The notes under the pieces were generated by a model. The model worked only from the letters and a program-made list of their open reading frames with translations, was not told the origin of the DNA and searched no databases. Made by a program: the position numbers and the translations under genes. A stretch of 64,000 bases of DNA from Taenia hydatigena (taxonomy: Eukaryota > Platyhelminthes > Cestoda > Cyclophyllidea > Taeniidae). Below, in pieces: positions 39,601 to 53,439 of the stretch. Position 1 is the first letter of the stretch, and each line of letters starts with the position of its first letter. The stretch is taken from positions 6,281,381 to 6,345,380 of the forward strand of contig JADWOT020000009.1 in NCBI GenBank assembly GCA_036345935.2, written 5' to 3'.

Positions 39601-42600
39601 ATTTAGGCTTAGTTGGGAAGACAGTGACACTATAGGCAATACACGCATGCAACTTTTGAAGAAAAAGTAGGCAAGTTTTCATAGTTGAAGCGATGAGAGG
39701 TGTTCACCTGGAGGCAGCAGTGCGGCTTATTATATAAATGCCTCTTTTGAAGAAGTTTATACCCACTCGCTGCGCTGCAGGTGTGATTGCAGTTAAAAAC
39801 TGTGCTATACATCTACTACTAATTTTCGAAAATCAACATTTAAGGATATCGCCTATACTCAGAAAGTTCGTAGGGAAGGATGTGTTTTGTTGCATCAAAC
39901 CGAACAGCTAAACTGCATCTTCTTCTTTCTTTGCTTCCGCTTTTTGTTCCATACAGGATCGGAAATTAATGGCATTAACGATTTTATCAAGAACGGGTTG
40001 TTTTGATCACCTTAAATAAGGTCGGTCAGAGTACAGTGGAAAGCAAGTCGTAGGATAATGATGGACACACATTTACAGAGACTAAAGTGCATTGTAAATT
40101 ATACATTAATTAAGTAGAAGAGTTTAATAAGGAATACTTTGGAATGGGTTATGCATTTTTGAGCCTGGTCAGCCTAGCTTTAAGGAACGGGGGGGAGAAG
40201 GAAATTATTGCAAAAGGCACTATAAATGAAGAGGAACTTAGGTACCACACTCGAACATCGGGCTATGCACACTTTACTTTTGGCATCATTTTTGAGCGTT
40301 TTTTGAATACACTAGTCTACCGTGACGATTAGGCTGTATGCTTTGTGTCCTCACACCTGTGCGGCCATTAACGCATCAGGCAATCCTTAAAGTTTGTCTC
40401 GCGAAAAGTGGAAAGTGAAAGCATTAAAATGAATTAAATAATAAGTCGTTAATTTACCACGGTTTATGTTGAAGAGTAACCTCGACAACAGCAATGGTAA
40501 ACGTTCTTCCGCCATAAGTTAACTACTGCTTCAAAACGATCATTTGCTTACTTTATTTATCCTGCTAAGTAACTGGACAGTTGGGCATTCTCCTTTGATG
40601 CGATCGCAAATGGATATTAATTTCATCTTTAATACTTTACAGAACAACAGACTTTGAAAGTAAAGGGCTCCCACATGCTACAAACCAACTTTAATCTTTT
40701 TTCCCAGTCGAACATGAATCGAAAATATGTCAAAGTTCATTTGTCGAGTCTTGCCACCTCGCCTAAGACTGGTCGCAGATGGGATCATGCGAAAGCACAA
40801 TCTCTGTGATTGGCATTTGGACGCGCTGCAAAACTCGGTCACTTAACGCTAATTCATGAAGCCATTAAATATTAAGGACTGGTTTAGTAATCTGCGATAA
40901 ATACATTCTAAAATCACAAGTAAACCACCTAAATGTTGGATTGTACAAATTTTTTCATTACCATTTTAAAACCCTAATTGCTTTTACAAGTGAGTAAACG
41001 GTTAGTTTGTCAGAAATAAATTCATTTTAAATTACATCGATGAGAACAAAATATCCACAAGGAGAGATTTTTATGCTTTCAACACTACTTGAACAGGGTC
41101 TAGAAAGTGTCAGCGATTAAGAAATAAATGTGATGAATGGACTTATGAAAAGGTCAATGAGGACGATCTAGTTCCGGTCGTGGTACAAAATAAAGCTCTT
41201 TAAACTACCCTTTTTTAATTGCTTTATAAACTGCACGATGCGGTTCAGATCTGCCTGATTTGCACATTATGGTAGCAACCTTTTTGAAAAAAAATTCCTC
41301 CTCTAAGGCTGGGGGATTTCACTGTTGCAAAGTTGCCCTTAGCACAGCCATGAAGACAAGGAATTCATCAGGTTTCCCGGTGGATATCGAGACTAAATCA
41401 CTCCTTATTTATACCGCCCGTATACCTCAAGAGTAGACACTCGCTCTTTACTGATGAGGAAGCTCCTTTAAGGGCGCATGTTCGTCAGCAGAATTTGGAT
41501 TAATGCATTTTTAAATTAATTTTATTTTATAAACGCCCCGTTAATTGTAAATACTAAAAGATAATAAACAATTTTAGAGAATTGTGGCTCGCTTATTTTG
41601 TGTGGTTTCTCATACAACTAAATATTTCACAAATCCATTCCAAAAATGAGCTTGACAAAGTAGCTCTCAAGTACTACTTAGACAACCCATTTGGTGGTCT
41701 CTTAAAAGTTAATACGCATTAGTAAATGGGATTTTTGTCTGTTTTAAGAATGAGTTATATTAGTTCTTAAAGTACCATATATTTGAATGGACATTAACAA
41801 AACTAATGTGACAGAATAATTTGCAACATTCTTTTGCATCCCCTCAAAAGGAATGACCTTTAAACAGTGCGAATCTAGTGATCTCTAAGTCATCGATAAC
41901 CATTTAAAAGCTGGGCGGTTTAAAAGTTAGATTGGTTTCAACCCACATTACGAATTAAGATGTACAGTTGCGGCCTTCAAAGGTGGTCCCAGCAGTGGCC
42001 GATGTAGCTTAGAGAAGCAGAGAAGGGAGAGTAAAAAAGCCAACAAAGTGCGACATAAACTTTAATGTTAATGCAATCAGTAAGCAGAAATGCGAGAAGA
42101 CTAATGCTCAAGTCGACAAAAAGCCAAATTTCAAAGGGAAAGCTTGGCAGAAAAATTAGGCAACCAGCAAATTAAAGCGCTTAAGCTGTGTAGAGCGCTG
42201 AGCCTATCTTTGGAATCCCAACACTGTTTTCGTTTCCAATTAATTAATTAGTTTTATTCGCCTAACTGTGAAGCACTTAGTTGTACAATAACATTCGCAC
42301 CGCAGATTATGCCACCGCTACTTTTTTGTAGAAGTCCCCTCTCATTCCAAACAAAGGCTCGATTATTAATCATTAACTGACATTCCTTTACTCATATTCG
42401 CTGATAACGTCGTTACTAAATAGAATCGAAGATGGGACGCTAAATGATGGCATGTCCAACATTTTATTTACATAATTAAGCATCTGGGAGTAAAGTACAG
42501 ATGCTACAAGCTTACAGTAATCAGTGATTAACAAAAAGCGCAGCAACAATGTCATACTTTCTGAGGTGTATAAATATCTGACAGTTAAGTTGAAATGTCT

Positions 42601-44938
42601 GCTTTTATTTAATTGCTCCTTGGCACATGCCTTTCATGATTACAATACCATTAATAAAGCACTTAAAGCCCATTATGGACGAAGTAGTCTAGTTTGAGCA
42701 CATTGACTTTAAAAGTTGCATTTTTGGGTGGTCCAGTTGCTCACCTGCATTATTGCAGGTGAGAAATCGAATTTGCTCACGCCTAGTTGAGTGCAAGAGA
42801 TCCTAGTACTCGACAAAAGATAATGCTAGCCCTGAGGGGCGTATGCAAATTATGACACTTCACTTCTCCTTTTCGTTACATAATCAGGAAGTGGAAGTCG
42901 CTCTGACAAGAGTAAAATTAAGGGTAAATACGCTAAAGGTATTTTAAAACATTTTGCGAGCATTTGTCACGGCTTGTATTATAGATTTTTAAACATCAAA
43001 TAAATATGAAAGGACTGAAAACGCACAATTTTATTGTTGCTCCCTCACATCTTTTTGCCGCTCCTGATAAATGAGGAAGAAAAGGGAAGACAAGCAAACT
43101 ACTGATTTTAAATGAATGAAGGAAAATTACGTTTAATTAATGATAGTTAAGCTGGATTATACAAATATTTAAAGTAAGTTTTTACATGCTCCATGGGAAC
43201 AACTGAAGGCAAACCGTTTTCTGTCCTATTAAACACACCTAACGGAGGTCCTATAAATGCTACCCAGATACTTTAATGCATTTACCAGGAGACTAACTTC
43301 ATTTACTAGTAGCGATTTCATTATTCCTAAAATATTGATATAAAACTAAAAGCATAATTTAAAAGTTCTAAAAACCTCTTGGATAACAATGCTTTAGGGT
43401 CAACTGTCCATGGTCTGAACAATATAAAGACACAAATGATTGAGCTCAACCGACTTAAGTCGTTGACCACCAACAGTTTGACTCGTAGGAGGCAAGTAAG
43501 TAGATCAACGAATGCAGTATTCAGCTTTTGCGCTATATACTTCTAAGGGATGGACTTCGAGGGAATGATCACCCTCTGTTAAATAGGGTTTGCCATTTTT
43601 GAACCAAGCATTGGGTTTTAAATGTAAAAAACTATGGATTTGCACAAATTGTGGTTACATTATTCAACTAATTATGTGCTGCTTGGTTTTCTGATAATCT
43701 CAAATTGCAATCCTAAATGTGGGTAGCGGAATGATAAACCGATTTCGGCTTTAGCACATTGTTCCAAATGGTGCCTTTTCCACACCGAAATACGTGCTTA
43801 TTATTACACGCATTGCTAATGTAATCTTCCCGATCTTTAAAAAGATTATTAGCTGAATAATTATTATGCTGTTTTATTTGACCACCTCAAGTTGGGCCGG
43901 TGTCTGCCTAAAGGAATATATGCGCAAAATTATTTTTAGTCCAATTTCGTCTATTCCAAAAGAAAGCCTGGCGCTGGGCAAGTTCACCTGCCTCTCGAGG
44001 CAGCGTAATTGCCCTTCCGATGCAACTGATGTTTTTTTTAGTCTGACTTCAATTTCTCATTGATCTCTAGATGCACTTTACCCTGTTCTAAGCCGAGGTA
44101 GACAACAAATAACTAATAAACGACATTCAGAGTGTCTACACTAGCACCGGTTACAAATATTTTGAAAATTCTGATTTTTTTGCCTAGTGCTCACCAGCTG
44201 ATTGGCATGAAAGTTACGTCGGGTTATCAGAGGAGCATTATAGGTAAATTTCTTGAAGAAGATGTTAACTGCTGGCTTGCGTTGAGAACTTTAATATTCG
44301 AGCTGACGCGATTTTTTTTTTACTGCGCCTCTCTTTGCTACAACGTAGGAGCAAAGGGATCTAAAACGGAAGTTAAAAAGTGGTCCGATCGGCGCAGTCG
44401 AACGCTACTTCGATAGATCATTTAAAGACTTACCTTATTTAAGGTGTTTTGCCTAAGATTAAAACGCACCTATTTATTGTAGCTCAAAATAAAAGGTCCT
44501 TCTACAAACTCATGTAAAGCAATATAATTGTTATGTTCGTAATCAAATTAGCAATGCCTCATGCGGTGTAAGATGTCGATGCTTTTAAAGTAATCTAAGA
44601 TGTGGGTAATGTTGGGGACAGCAAGACGGTATGATATCGTGAAACTGATTAAAGAATGACAAAATAGGGTGTAGGTTCCCTTATTTCTAGTCACGATATT
44701 TGAACACGCTATAGATTGATAGGAAAATAGTTCTGGCCGCATGAATTCCCTGTATAAATAGTACCCGAATGGAAGTCACACTGAGCGAATCCATCTAATG
44801 TGTGTGTTAGGTTTAATGGAAAAGCGTTACAGGAAGTAGATTGTTGCGGAATAGCTAAAAATACTAAGCCTTTGTGATGTGGGTGGTCAATAGGAAAATT
44901 GGGGCTAAAAAAATAAGCGTGAGATTACCTAGTACAGA
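36676..44938. other. gene-poor spacer between hb and the GPCR gene
   Basis: AT-rich DNA between the 3' ends of two convergent genes. A few open frames of 60-95 codons occur (for example 40144-40332 and 43866-44063, both plus strand with ATG), but none has a recognisable motif or a matched pair of splice sites. The right end should contain the GPCR 3' UTR. I see no tRNA and no clear mobile element. Confidence 0.6.
44473..44478 (-). terminator. possible GPCR polyadenylation signal
   Basis: A minus-strand AATAAA (TTTATT on the plus strand) about 460 bases downstream of the GPCR stop codon. It is the nearest canonical hexamer I found on that strand, so it is a reasonable but unproved 3' end. Confidence 0.35.
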
Positions 44939-46198
44939 TCATTTCTTCTTACAAAGTTCTCTGAGACGTCTTCGAAATGCGGGCGAGGCCCATGAGTATA
45001 TGAAAAAATTTACAGCGTTGTTGATATAGTAAAACTCATGGTGAATGTACGCTGCACTGAAGTGCATGTGCACATCCTTGGCTATATCTTCTCGCGTTCC
45101 AGAGTCATTTGACCAGTTTCCAAAGTGAACTATTAACACGGGAAGCAGGGTCAGGTAAAATACGAGAGTTGCAATGAACAGAGTTAGAGCCGTTCTCCGT
45201 GACCTTGACAATCGAGCTGATCCATTGCTATGAAGACGAGCTCTTTTTTTATCAAGGCTGCGTATAGCCAGAAAAACACAAACGTAGGGACCACAGACAA
45301 AAGGAAATGTAATTATTGTCGAAATGAGGTATAGACGATTCAGAAAGTATTTTAGTCTAGCTGCCGGTAGAGACTTATCCCCCGTCTTGTTCTGCTGGAT
45401 GTGCAGAACAAAGACAGAAGCTTCTAATATTAACAAAATCGAAGTGGTTATTGTGATGGGCAGAAGAACGCACAGCTGACGATGTAGCTTTGATGGAGTG
45501 CTCGGCAGCAAGACAGATTGTATCTGTCGTTCGGATCTCCGGGATGGTTTGAAGTCAACTTGAGGTGCGACTTCAGTTGAGGAGTAAATATCCTCAGGGC
45601 CCGTAATATGAGGCGAAGTAGGTTCGTTCAGCATATCAGGGCTCGATGTCTGACCCGACGCAAGCTCACTGACGCTGGAGGTGTGTGCTCGCCATTTGCT
45701 GCTTATGTTCCTCACATATGGACACCCGATAACTAAAAATCGGTCAATTGCAATTGAGGTGAGAATGCTTCCCTCAAGTGCAAACATAACATTCCTTGCA
45801 TTATCAATAAGTCCATAAGCAAGGTTATCCACGTTTAAGTCACAGTAGATGCGGATGTTTAAGAGAGTGAAAATTTTGTGCGCAATGTCACAGGGTAGAA
45901 CGATAGTTGCAGTGAGAAGATCCACGACAGCAAGGGCTATGAGGAGTTTTCGCTGGCTGTGATGAAGACCTTTACGAAATCTGGGACTACAGTTCGGGTA
46001 GGCCATGCGACAACAGCAACAGCACCCTAATAGAGGGCTCTGACAGTAGACCAGTAATACAAGTGCATTTCCTACAACACTCAGAATTCCTATAAGTGAG
46101 AGAAGACTGACGGAAACCAGGATATAGGTTTTGTCTGTGACTTCCTCCTGATAGACTCGGCATAAAAGCTTTTCAATTGTCGCTGTCGAATAATTCAT
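44939..46198 (-). CDS. orphan rhodopsin-type G protein-coupled receptor
   Basis: A plasma-membrane receptor of 419 residues in one exon. The start is the first ATG of the frame; an in-frame TGA lies upstream, and Asn2 begins an N-glycosylation site. Helices: about 25-51 (GN, Asn44), 85-104 (Asp93), 126-157 (DRF at 152-154), 242-266, 289-312, 336-359 (Pro353), 384-402, then a short basic tail. Unusual points: five consecutive cysteines (59-63) in the first intracellular loop; a Ser/Thr/Pro-rich second intracellular loop of about 80 residues, while the third is short; Tyr at the usual helix-3 disulfide cysteine position and no cysteine in extracellular loop 2; Leu where helix 6 usually has Trp; NFFIY instead of NPxxY. 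The family is clear, the ligand unknown. It fits a divergent lineage-specific orphan receptor; an amine receptor is unlikely because helix 3 lacks the binding aspartate at 3.32 (Arg here). Confidence 0.88.
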   Translation of the reverse strand: MNYSTATIEKLLCRVYQEEVTDKTYILVSVSLLSLIGILSVVGNALVLLVYCQSPLLGCCCCCRMAYPNCSPRFRKGLHHSQRKLLIALAVVDLLTATIVLPCDIAHKIFTLLNIRIYCDLNVDNLAYGLIDNARNVMFALEGSILTSIAIDRFLVIGCPYVRNISSKWRAHTSSVSELASGQTSSPDMLNEPTSPHITGPEDIYSSTEVAPQVDFKPSRRSERQIQSVLLPSTPSKLHRQLCVLLPITITTSILLILEASVFVLHIQQNKTGDKSLPAARLKYFLNRLYLISTIITFPFVCGPYVCVFLAIRSLDKKRARLHSNGSARLSRSRRTALTLFIATLVFYLTLLPVLIVHFGNWSNDSGTREDIAKDVHMHFSAAYIHHEFYYINNAVNFFIYSWASPAFRRRLRELCKKK

Positions 46199-47154
46199 TT
46201 GTCTTATGAAGTCAGCAAGTAGCAATAGGGGAGATGCAAGGGCAGTGACTGTTCAGTTCATCCTGGACAAATCACATTGCAGCACGCCAAACACACGGTT
46301 ATTGGTCGGGACTTGCCTACGCATGGAAATGTAACCAGGGCCATAAAATCACTCCCTTACCGAGTGCGCAACTATTCAATTCGCTTTTAAGTATTCTATA
46401 CCGGTAAAGGACAACAACATGCCAATCGGCCCATCTTATCAACAGTTTGCTTATTTTTAAACAAATTATCTTTCTAAAAAACTTTATGATCTGCAACCAC
46501 TGTCACCTATCGTAAAACGTGCCAACAAATTTAGTTAAAATCAAACAAAGATTACAACTTTCTGCCTTTCGACAAATTTTTAACTTTATTTATTGCGTAT
46601 AATTGCTGGTTTAAAAGCTTAGTTATGAAAATAGCATCCGCTGTAAAATTCCTCACATAAAGTAACGGGAACTAGCAGATTTTTGAGCTACTCTATTTGT
46701 AATTTCATGTGAAATTACTCATTTTATGAAGGAATTAGCCCTCACACAAAGAGAGCATGAATACCTTCTAATTCAGGGCATATATCACGACGTATACTAC
46801 TTTAGCTCACGAGAGGAGATTTAACAGTCTTATTAACTGTTGCATATTTTTCGACCTATAAACTAAAACGCCAGTAAAGTTAATGTCTCAAGAGTAAAAA
46901 CGAACCACTTTCCAGACTAATTTATTCTTGAGTAATAGTATTAGCGGCGGCTGTTTTAGATTAGGAGTAAACAGTCACTTGGACTCTACTTCATTAATAC
47001 CTAGAAAAGTGTTAATTGATGTTCAGAACGTCATATTAATTTTCACACATCCAAAGTCATCTATGCTGTTCTTTGGTAGCACCACCAAGTAATTACACCA
47101 AGCACAACACTTTAATTGCTTGTTCATCTCTTAGTTTTGGTAAGAGACCATCGA

Positions 47155-47215
47155 GGGCCCGCCACCGTACCTCAGTCGGGCGGTCTGGCCTCTGGACTGA
47201 GCTCGTAGCTCCTTT
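47155..47215 (+). other. possible degraded tRNA-derived element
   Basis: TACCTCAGTCGG matches the pol III A box consensus with one mismatch and sits in a GC-rich island within AT-rich DNA. No good B box follows. A loosely similar trailing word ('AAGC…GCATTTT') occurs after both this and the copy in hb intron 3, which hints at, but does not prove, one repeat family. Confidence 0.2.
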
Positions 47216-50200
47216 TTCCCTTCAAGATGACAAACTCCATTGAACGTTGTTGAGGTGAAGCCTGATTCGCCTCAGGATAAATCACAAGCGACAGCATTTT
47301 TCCGTCCGCATTGTTTAGTGCCTTTTATGATGAGACAAATTTTGTGACCAAAAGTCGGTAGAATACACCCTTAAATGGGAAATGAAATAGGAAGATTAGA
47401 AACCTCATGAAAGCTAAATGATAGGTGGCAGTCAATCGTCGGATAAATCTTTAAAAATTCGAAAGAATGTTAAACTAATAATGAAATGTGCTGAATAAAA
47501 TCTATATATCTTGTAAAAAGGCTATCGTTCTTAAGCCTAAACAACGTTCTCTCCTGCGATTTCTGTATTAAGAACGCAAGTATGCATTCACCAGTGTGTG
47601 CGTTTGAAGGTTCAGGAAGTTGTCTAAAGTAAGGCCTTCATTGAGTAGAGCGACGGGCTTGAAAATAATCACACCAGTGTGATGGTGGATAAGCGGTTGT
47701 GACAACAAGGGATACTAGTAGAACTCTAGATTCAGTTTTGGACATAGGAAATTAACAAGCGCAAAAAGTGGTGGGTAGTGTACCTGACATCACCCTGTGG
47801 CAGATGGTAATTTTTGGGGATAAAGAGTGATGAAGAAGGTGAAAAACGAAAACCATAACCAGCCCTATTCGGTAGTTAACTTTCATTTTAGCAACCAACT
47901 GCGTTTTGATACGATTATCAAAAACGTGGTGCTGAGAAAAAATTGAAAGTTACTTGGGGTGGCGCAAATGGCGCTGCCATTTGGGGAGTTACGAACTATT
48001 TGCACGACTGCATAAATAGTGCATTAAATAGTGTTTGGCATTTTCAGAGGAAAATTTTACAGTAACATTTTCATTTCATTTCCTCATTATGCTCCACAAC
48101 AAATTCCACGAGGTTCGCATGCAAAAAAGAAAACGTCTAATGTTAGCATTTTTTTTAGAGCAGTTTATGCAAACCGATTTCAAGTAGGTGCCCAAAGGTA
48201 ACGTCAAAAGTTTTTGGCAATCAAGGGAGAGAAGCAAACTAAGCGGAAGTAGGTAAATAATATCTAGTAGAGTTGCGGTTATGGACAATGTGTAACTCTT
48301 ATTGCAAAAGTTTTTCTCGATAACTGTATGATCAAAGGCAACGGAGATAACGTCTAACGAAAACTGTGCTTGTTCTAGACACACGTCGAGTTTTCTAAAA
48401 AGATTTTCAAGCGCAAAGAAGAATTTCCCTTCTGTTTTTAATATAAGCTAGCGTAAACATGCCTTAATGAAAGAAAAGAGAGATTAATCTATGGGTGCTG
48501 TGACCGTCAGACCGCTTCGGGTACAGCCAACATGGCGTTACGGCAGACTTGACTCAAGGGTCTGTTGATGTCACACATTTTGTGGCACCATATAGATTCA
48601 GAAAGATTCTAACTATACCTTTATTTTTTACGTCCAGTAAATTGTGCCAGAGAGTGTACATTTAAGGTACTTGCATTAACTACAGAAGTACAATTTCAAA
48701 CACATGAGTTGGGGAAATGAATACAATCAAAGCTCACCCAATTTGACGCTAACAAATTCACTTTATTCAATTGTAGCATATAAATCGTCATACATAGACG
48801 AACATGGAAGATGGCGGTAGCACAGGAGAGAACTTTAAAGATACACGCACCAGTAATTTCGATATCCCAGTTGGTGGTAACTTTAAAGTCGCATATTAAA
48901 TAACCCATTTGGACTTGATGGTGCAAAATGAGGAAGTGTTGATAAGGCACCGGAAGTACTAAAGAAATCGTTTAAAATGTTCCCTTTTACCGGAAGTAAT
49001 CAAAATTTGATTCACAAAACACACAGAAAGGCATACCAAGAAGTAATTTGCCATTAATATACGACTGAATTTTGATTTCTTTTAGATGCCAGAGAAATAA
49101 TTGTATCACTTGCGTGTAATTCACTTTTATTTAATCCTTAGCTAAAGCATTTATATTTGTTGCTCTAGGAATATAACTACACATGTAAGAGCAGTGGTGT
49201 GTGGATAAATGAAAGTGCGAGCATGTTTTTTTAACGTTTAAAGGAATAATTGCCACCTTTCGAAAACTCTGCTACTATTAAGACATTTGGCGTGCCAATT
49301 AATGCCCGAAGAAAACTAAACCAAAGCACATGCTAGGTGGATGAGTGGCGGTTTCAAAAAAGGCTAAAATTTACCAAATTCTTGCTTAAAAATGGCAAAA
49401 ATTTAGACCTACGCAATTTGAAAGTGAAATTTAAATCTTGGTTAAAGGCTAAAGTGATTCAAAGTAGTGCGAGCTAAAGGATGCTGAACAAAATTTTGTT
49501 AGCAATCTTTGCAGTAAATCAATCCGATGATTTCACATAGAACCGCATCAGTGCAATGAAATCGGACGGACAAAGTAAAATCCTTGACACCAAACTAAGC
49601 ATCAGTTTCTACATGAAAACAATTTAATCATATAATACAAGATGTCGATAAAATTTTAAAATTACAAAAGCGTTCAAGGGCGGGCAACGCACAACAAAGC
49701 TACTTCTACGGAGTGGATTTTTGAAGGTAGGAAAAAAGAGTACCGAACGATGTGTAACGATTTTGTTACATAATTCACCTTTTTGACTGATGGGCCTTAA
49801 GAAACTAGGTCATTGTGGCATCGGTACTGCGAGCAAAAGTGATCCATGATATTTTGCGCCTGCTTGAATATGTGAACACTCGCAATCAGGTAATCGTATG
49901 CGTAGCGGCTTGTTCGGGTGGTGTGTGCCCAACGCCGCCTATAAAGCAACTCAGAAGTCATTTGTCCTGCCTTAAGTTTGATTGAAATTGCGATAAAGCT
50001 GAGTGAGTTTTTAATTACCCCAAATCTGGCAGCATTAATCCATACGAAGCAAGCAGCATAAATGATAACTCAGCTACATAAGAAAAACGAGCCGTATTAG
50101 TGTCAAATCTTGTCAACCTAACATTCTAAGCAGCTTTAGTTTTACCTTCCAAAAAAAGACACAAAACTTAAGGAATTTAGCTCAAGACAACTTTTAGATA

Positions 50201-51515
50201 ATTTACAAATCACCCGAGGTAATGTTGTGTTTGAATCAAATTATGACACAGAGAGTTGTACAATAGCAAATTATAAGGTCAGTTACTAGATTTTTGTTTA
50301 ACGAGTGCTCGAAAAATGAAGTAATTACAAGAGATATGCAGATACGTATTATTTTTATTTCCAAAATAATTTCAGGCGCGAGTCCAAAATCCAGGGATGC
50401 TTCCCTTATTAGCGACAGCATTTCTGGATGTCTGGAGCAGTTCATGTTGCATCCACGATGCTGGAGGTGAATTAGACATGGCGCGCTAAACACATAATTT
50501 AAATAAAATTATTGCTATACGACTGAGTCCGCTATTTGTAATAAAAGTTGAATTAAATAAACAACCATGTAGAGCAGTATCCTTTTAATGCGAACAAAGT
50601 TGTTACTGAAACTTAATAAGTAAAAGCATAAGATGATTTGCTTGCCACATTTTTGCAGAACTGACGGTCAAAATCTGTTGCCCAAAATGGAAATACGCTG
50701 AAAATGGAAAGTGGTATGCAAAAGGGTCTCGGAATTACGGCGCTGTGCGGCGCAGGCTGTGTAATCTGATGCTTTCATTGTGGTCTGAGAGGAAATTTAG
50801 AAGTATTCCAAATTCACTTCATGTCCTTAACACTCGAATAACATATTTTCTTCAATTTCGATGAAAATCAAGGCCATGATAAAAAATTCATTGACTAGTC
50901 CAATAAGCCCACGCTAATAAGACCTTCATTTAACTTGAGTGTGTTGAAAATGCTCCTATGCGAAACGGATTGCTAAAGTGTAGAAGCTACTAAAGCGAAA
51001 TGTAACATGATTTGCATTGGATTGATACCTATGTAATGTATCTAAACTTCTACAGACTGATTTTTGCTAGCAGAATATTAAAGGTAAGCGGCAGTGAATC
51101 GACACATTTTGGGTTTTTTGGACTTATTTGATATTTCTTTGCAATTCAGAAGTCGGATCTTATTAGTCCATCACATATGTAAGTAAATGACGTAAAGGCT
51201 ACAGCAGAGGATTTGAGTTATTATGTTTCGTGTAGTGGGAAATGGATTGAGTAAAATCGCACTGACAGGAGCGTCTAGTCGTTGCACGGTTGACCTTAAC
51301 ATACTATTTTTAGAGTGATTTATTTCGTTATGGTGCCACGTGATATCCGAACAAGATGAAATAAGCGTTTTCCTGCTAAAGTTCTTTGTTTTTATTTTAG
51401 TTGTTCTATTTTACTGAATGAACCAAAAAAAATACAAATTGAGCCCCGTTTTTCATTAAAAGTTCATCGTTTCCACATGGAAATCTTGTATTAAACAGCA
51501 GTTTCCTTCACCTCC

Positions 51516-51764
51516 ATGTTCGTTGGAGCACCTGCGAGAGCTTTGATATTAGGAAGCGCATACAATTTTGCAGAGGCAGTAAAGTATAATGTCATCGACG
51601 TCTTGAGTTCTAATGTTGATACACCAACGGATGACTATCGAAATAAGTATGAAGTATTGAACCCCATAATCCTCCAATACAAAAGCCACTATAAAAGGCA
51701 TAAAGCTTACGAGAAAGGGAAGGAAACAGAGGATCATGTACCGAGAGGAAAGCAGAAGTATTAG
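51516..51764 (+). CDS. hypothetical 82-residue open frame
   Basis: A plus-strand frame from ATG to TAG with a hydrophobic start (MFVGAPARALILGSA) and a charged, Lys/Tyr/Glu-rich end (…VPRGKQKY). It has no recognisable domain. A poor polyadenylation and promoter context and the AT-rich surroundings make it doubtful. It could be a small gene, the last exon of something further left, or chance. Confidence 0.15.
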   Translation: MFVGAPARALILGSAYNFAEAVKYNVIDVLSSNVDTPTDDYRNKYEVLNPIILQYKSHYKRHKAYEKGKETEDHVPRGKQKY

Positions 51765-53439
51765 GTTCCTCGTAGTTACATTGCACACGACCGAAGTTCT
51801 GCATGGTCAGCAGACGGCTCCGCAAAGGTCGCGGCCTTTCTTTCTTCTTCGCGGCATGTGGCCTGGCATTTGAATCGTGCCGGTCCGGTGGCTGACGTGG
51901 CTGCTAACCCAATTTGCGCCAATCTTGAGTCTGATTGATGGTGACTGGCACGAGGGTCTAACTCACCACCTTTCATAAAGTGTTATTTCTATCGCTAGAT
52001 GCGGGCACTTCGCGGCGTAATATTACGATGAATGCTGTTACATATTTGTTCGAATTTACACAGCATTAATCAAAGCAATTCTTTTTAGAAATTTTACTAC
52101 ACTTTCATCCATTCAAATTTATTTACTGGAAGGAGTAGTGAGATTTCACCATAGGCAACTTCTTTTGACTTAAGTTTCAAGCACCTTTTTGTCAGATCAA
52201 GTGATCAGCCATATCAACCTCTTCATTAAAAAGTCTTTTTTCCCTTTTTGCCCTAAAACATCAAGAGCCTATATCTACTAGACGTAATCTTGTGTCCACA
52301 ACGTAACAGCGAAGACGAGTCAAAAAAGTGGCCACAAAACGGAACATTTTTAACTTCCAGTAACTTTGCAGGTTAATTAATTTGAGCTGAAAAGTGAATA
52401 AAACTGGGTGGTGTACAAGAACTACCCTAGTACCTTTAGATTCCTGCATCTTCAGGAAATTGAATTCTGTAAGTCCTTCTGGAAACCACACAAATGCAAG
52501 CACCAAAAGCTTATTACGAAAGATTTGCGCTTGGAAAGAAGTTCTGCCTAGAAGACACATTCCAAATGTCCAGTGTGGATGTGAAATTGAAACCGCTGTG
52601 TACTGCCTTTGTCCTAAAAAATACACCAGGGCCGCTCATGCGAATAGGGACAGAGTGTCGCAGCATGGAAAAATTTAAATGATAAGGAAGATTATGATTA
52701 TGGTTTTGATGTTTCTTGGCTAGTTTTTTCGAATTGCCTTCTGTTCCAATAAATTAGAAACCGAGTTTCTTCCACTCCATCGTAAACAGAAATGGGGTTT
52801 TAATAAAAATTATTAAATCTTTACTATACTTAAATTTTAATGCTAATCTTTATTGGGTAAGTTTGATGGATTGTCACAAAGTTCAACGTCTCGTAAGCAG
52901 GGGACACAATTTAAACTTTGCATTTAGAACTTTACCAATCTCACAGCACAATTTTGAAGTCACATTTTCCGTGGCGCATCTGATGAGTGTCTTCAAAGTT
53001 GGCATTTTGTTGGACAACCATTATGACCAAAAATAGACTATAGGAGGGCACCAACACAATTAAAATCTTCCTGTAATTTCAAAAGAGAGGGTTTTTAATT
53101 AAGATGAAATACAATGGAGGATCGTCCTCAAGATGGCTCTAAACGATGAAGGTAAGTAGATGTCTTTTTGCCAGCCCACTACTTTTGGCGTGAGAAAGGT
53201 CCACGCATCCTTCGTTTAACCCACTAGAAATTTTTGCAAAACACTCTGCAGAATTTGGACCGCATTAACTATCACCCTTATTTCCACGGAGCCAGAAATT
53301 TAGGAAACAAAACGTGAAAATTCCTTCGTGGGAAACTAATTCGGCTGATGAATTTGACTAGCGACTGTCTGAAGTTACTCCCGATTCTAGGCAGTCACAT
53401 AAGCCTGAAGTCATAAAAAATTTTTCCGATGCATCCACC

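Noticed and set aside
40144..40332. 62-codon ATG frame
   Set aside because: No motif, no promoter or polyadenylation context; chance length in AT-rich DNA.
41430..41480. CTGATGAG words that could start a hammerhead ribozyme (also near 52980)
   Set aside because: No CGAAAC-type partner or helices at the required spacing.
44132..44416. 94-codon plus-strand frame with an internal acceptor after a T-rich tract
   Set aside because: The frame does not begin with ATG; the acceptor and the GTAAAT donor have no phase-matched neighbours.
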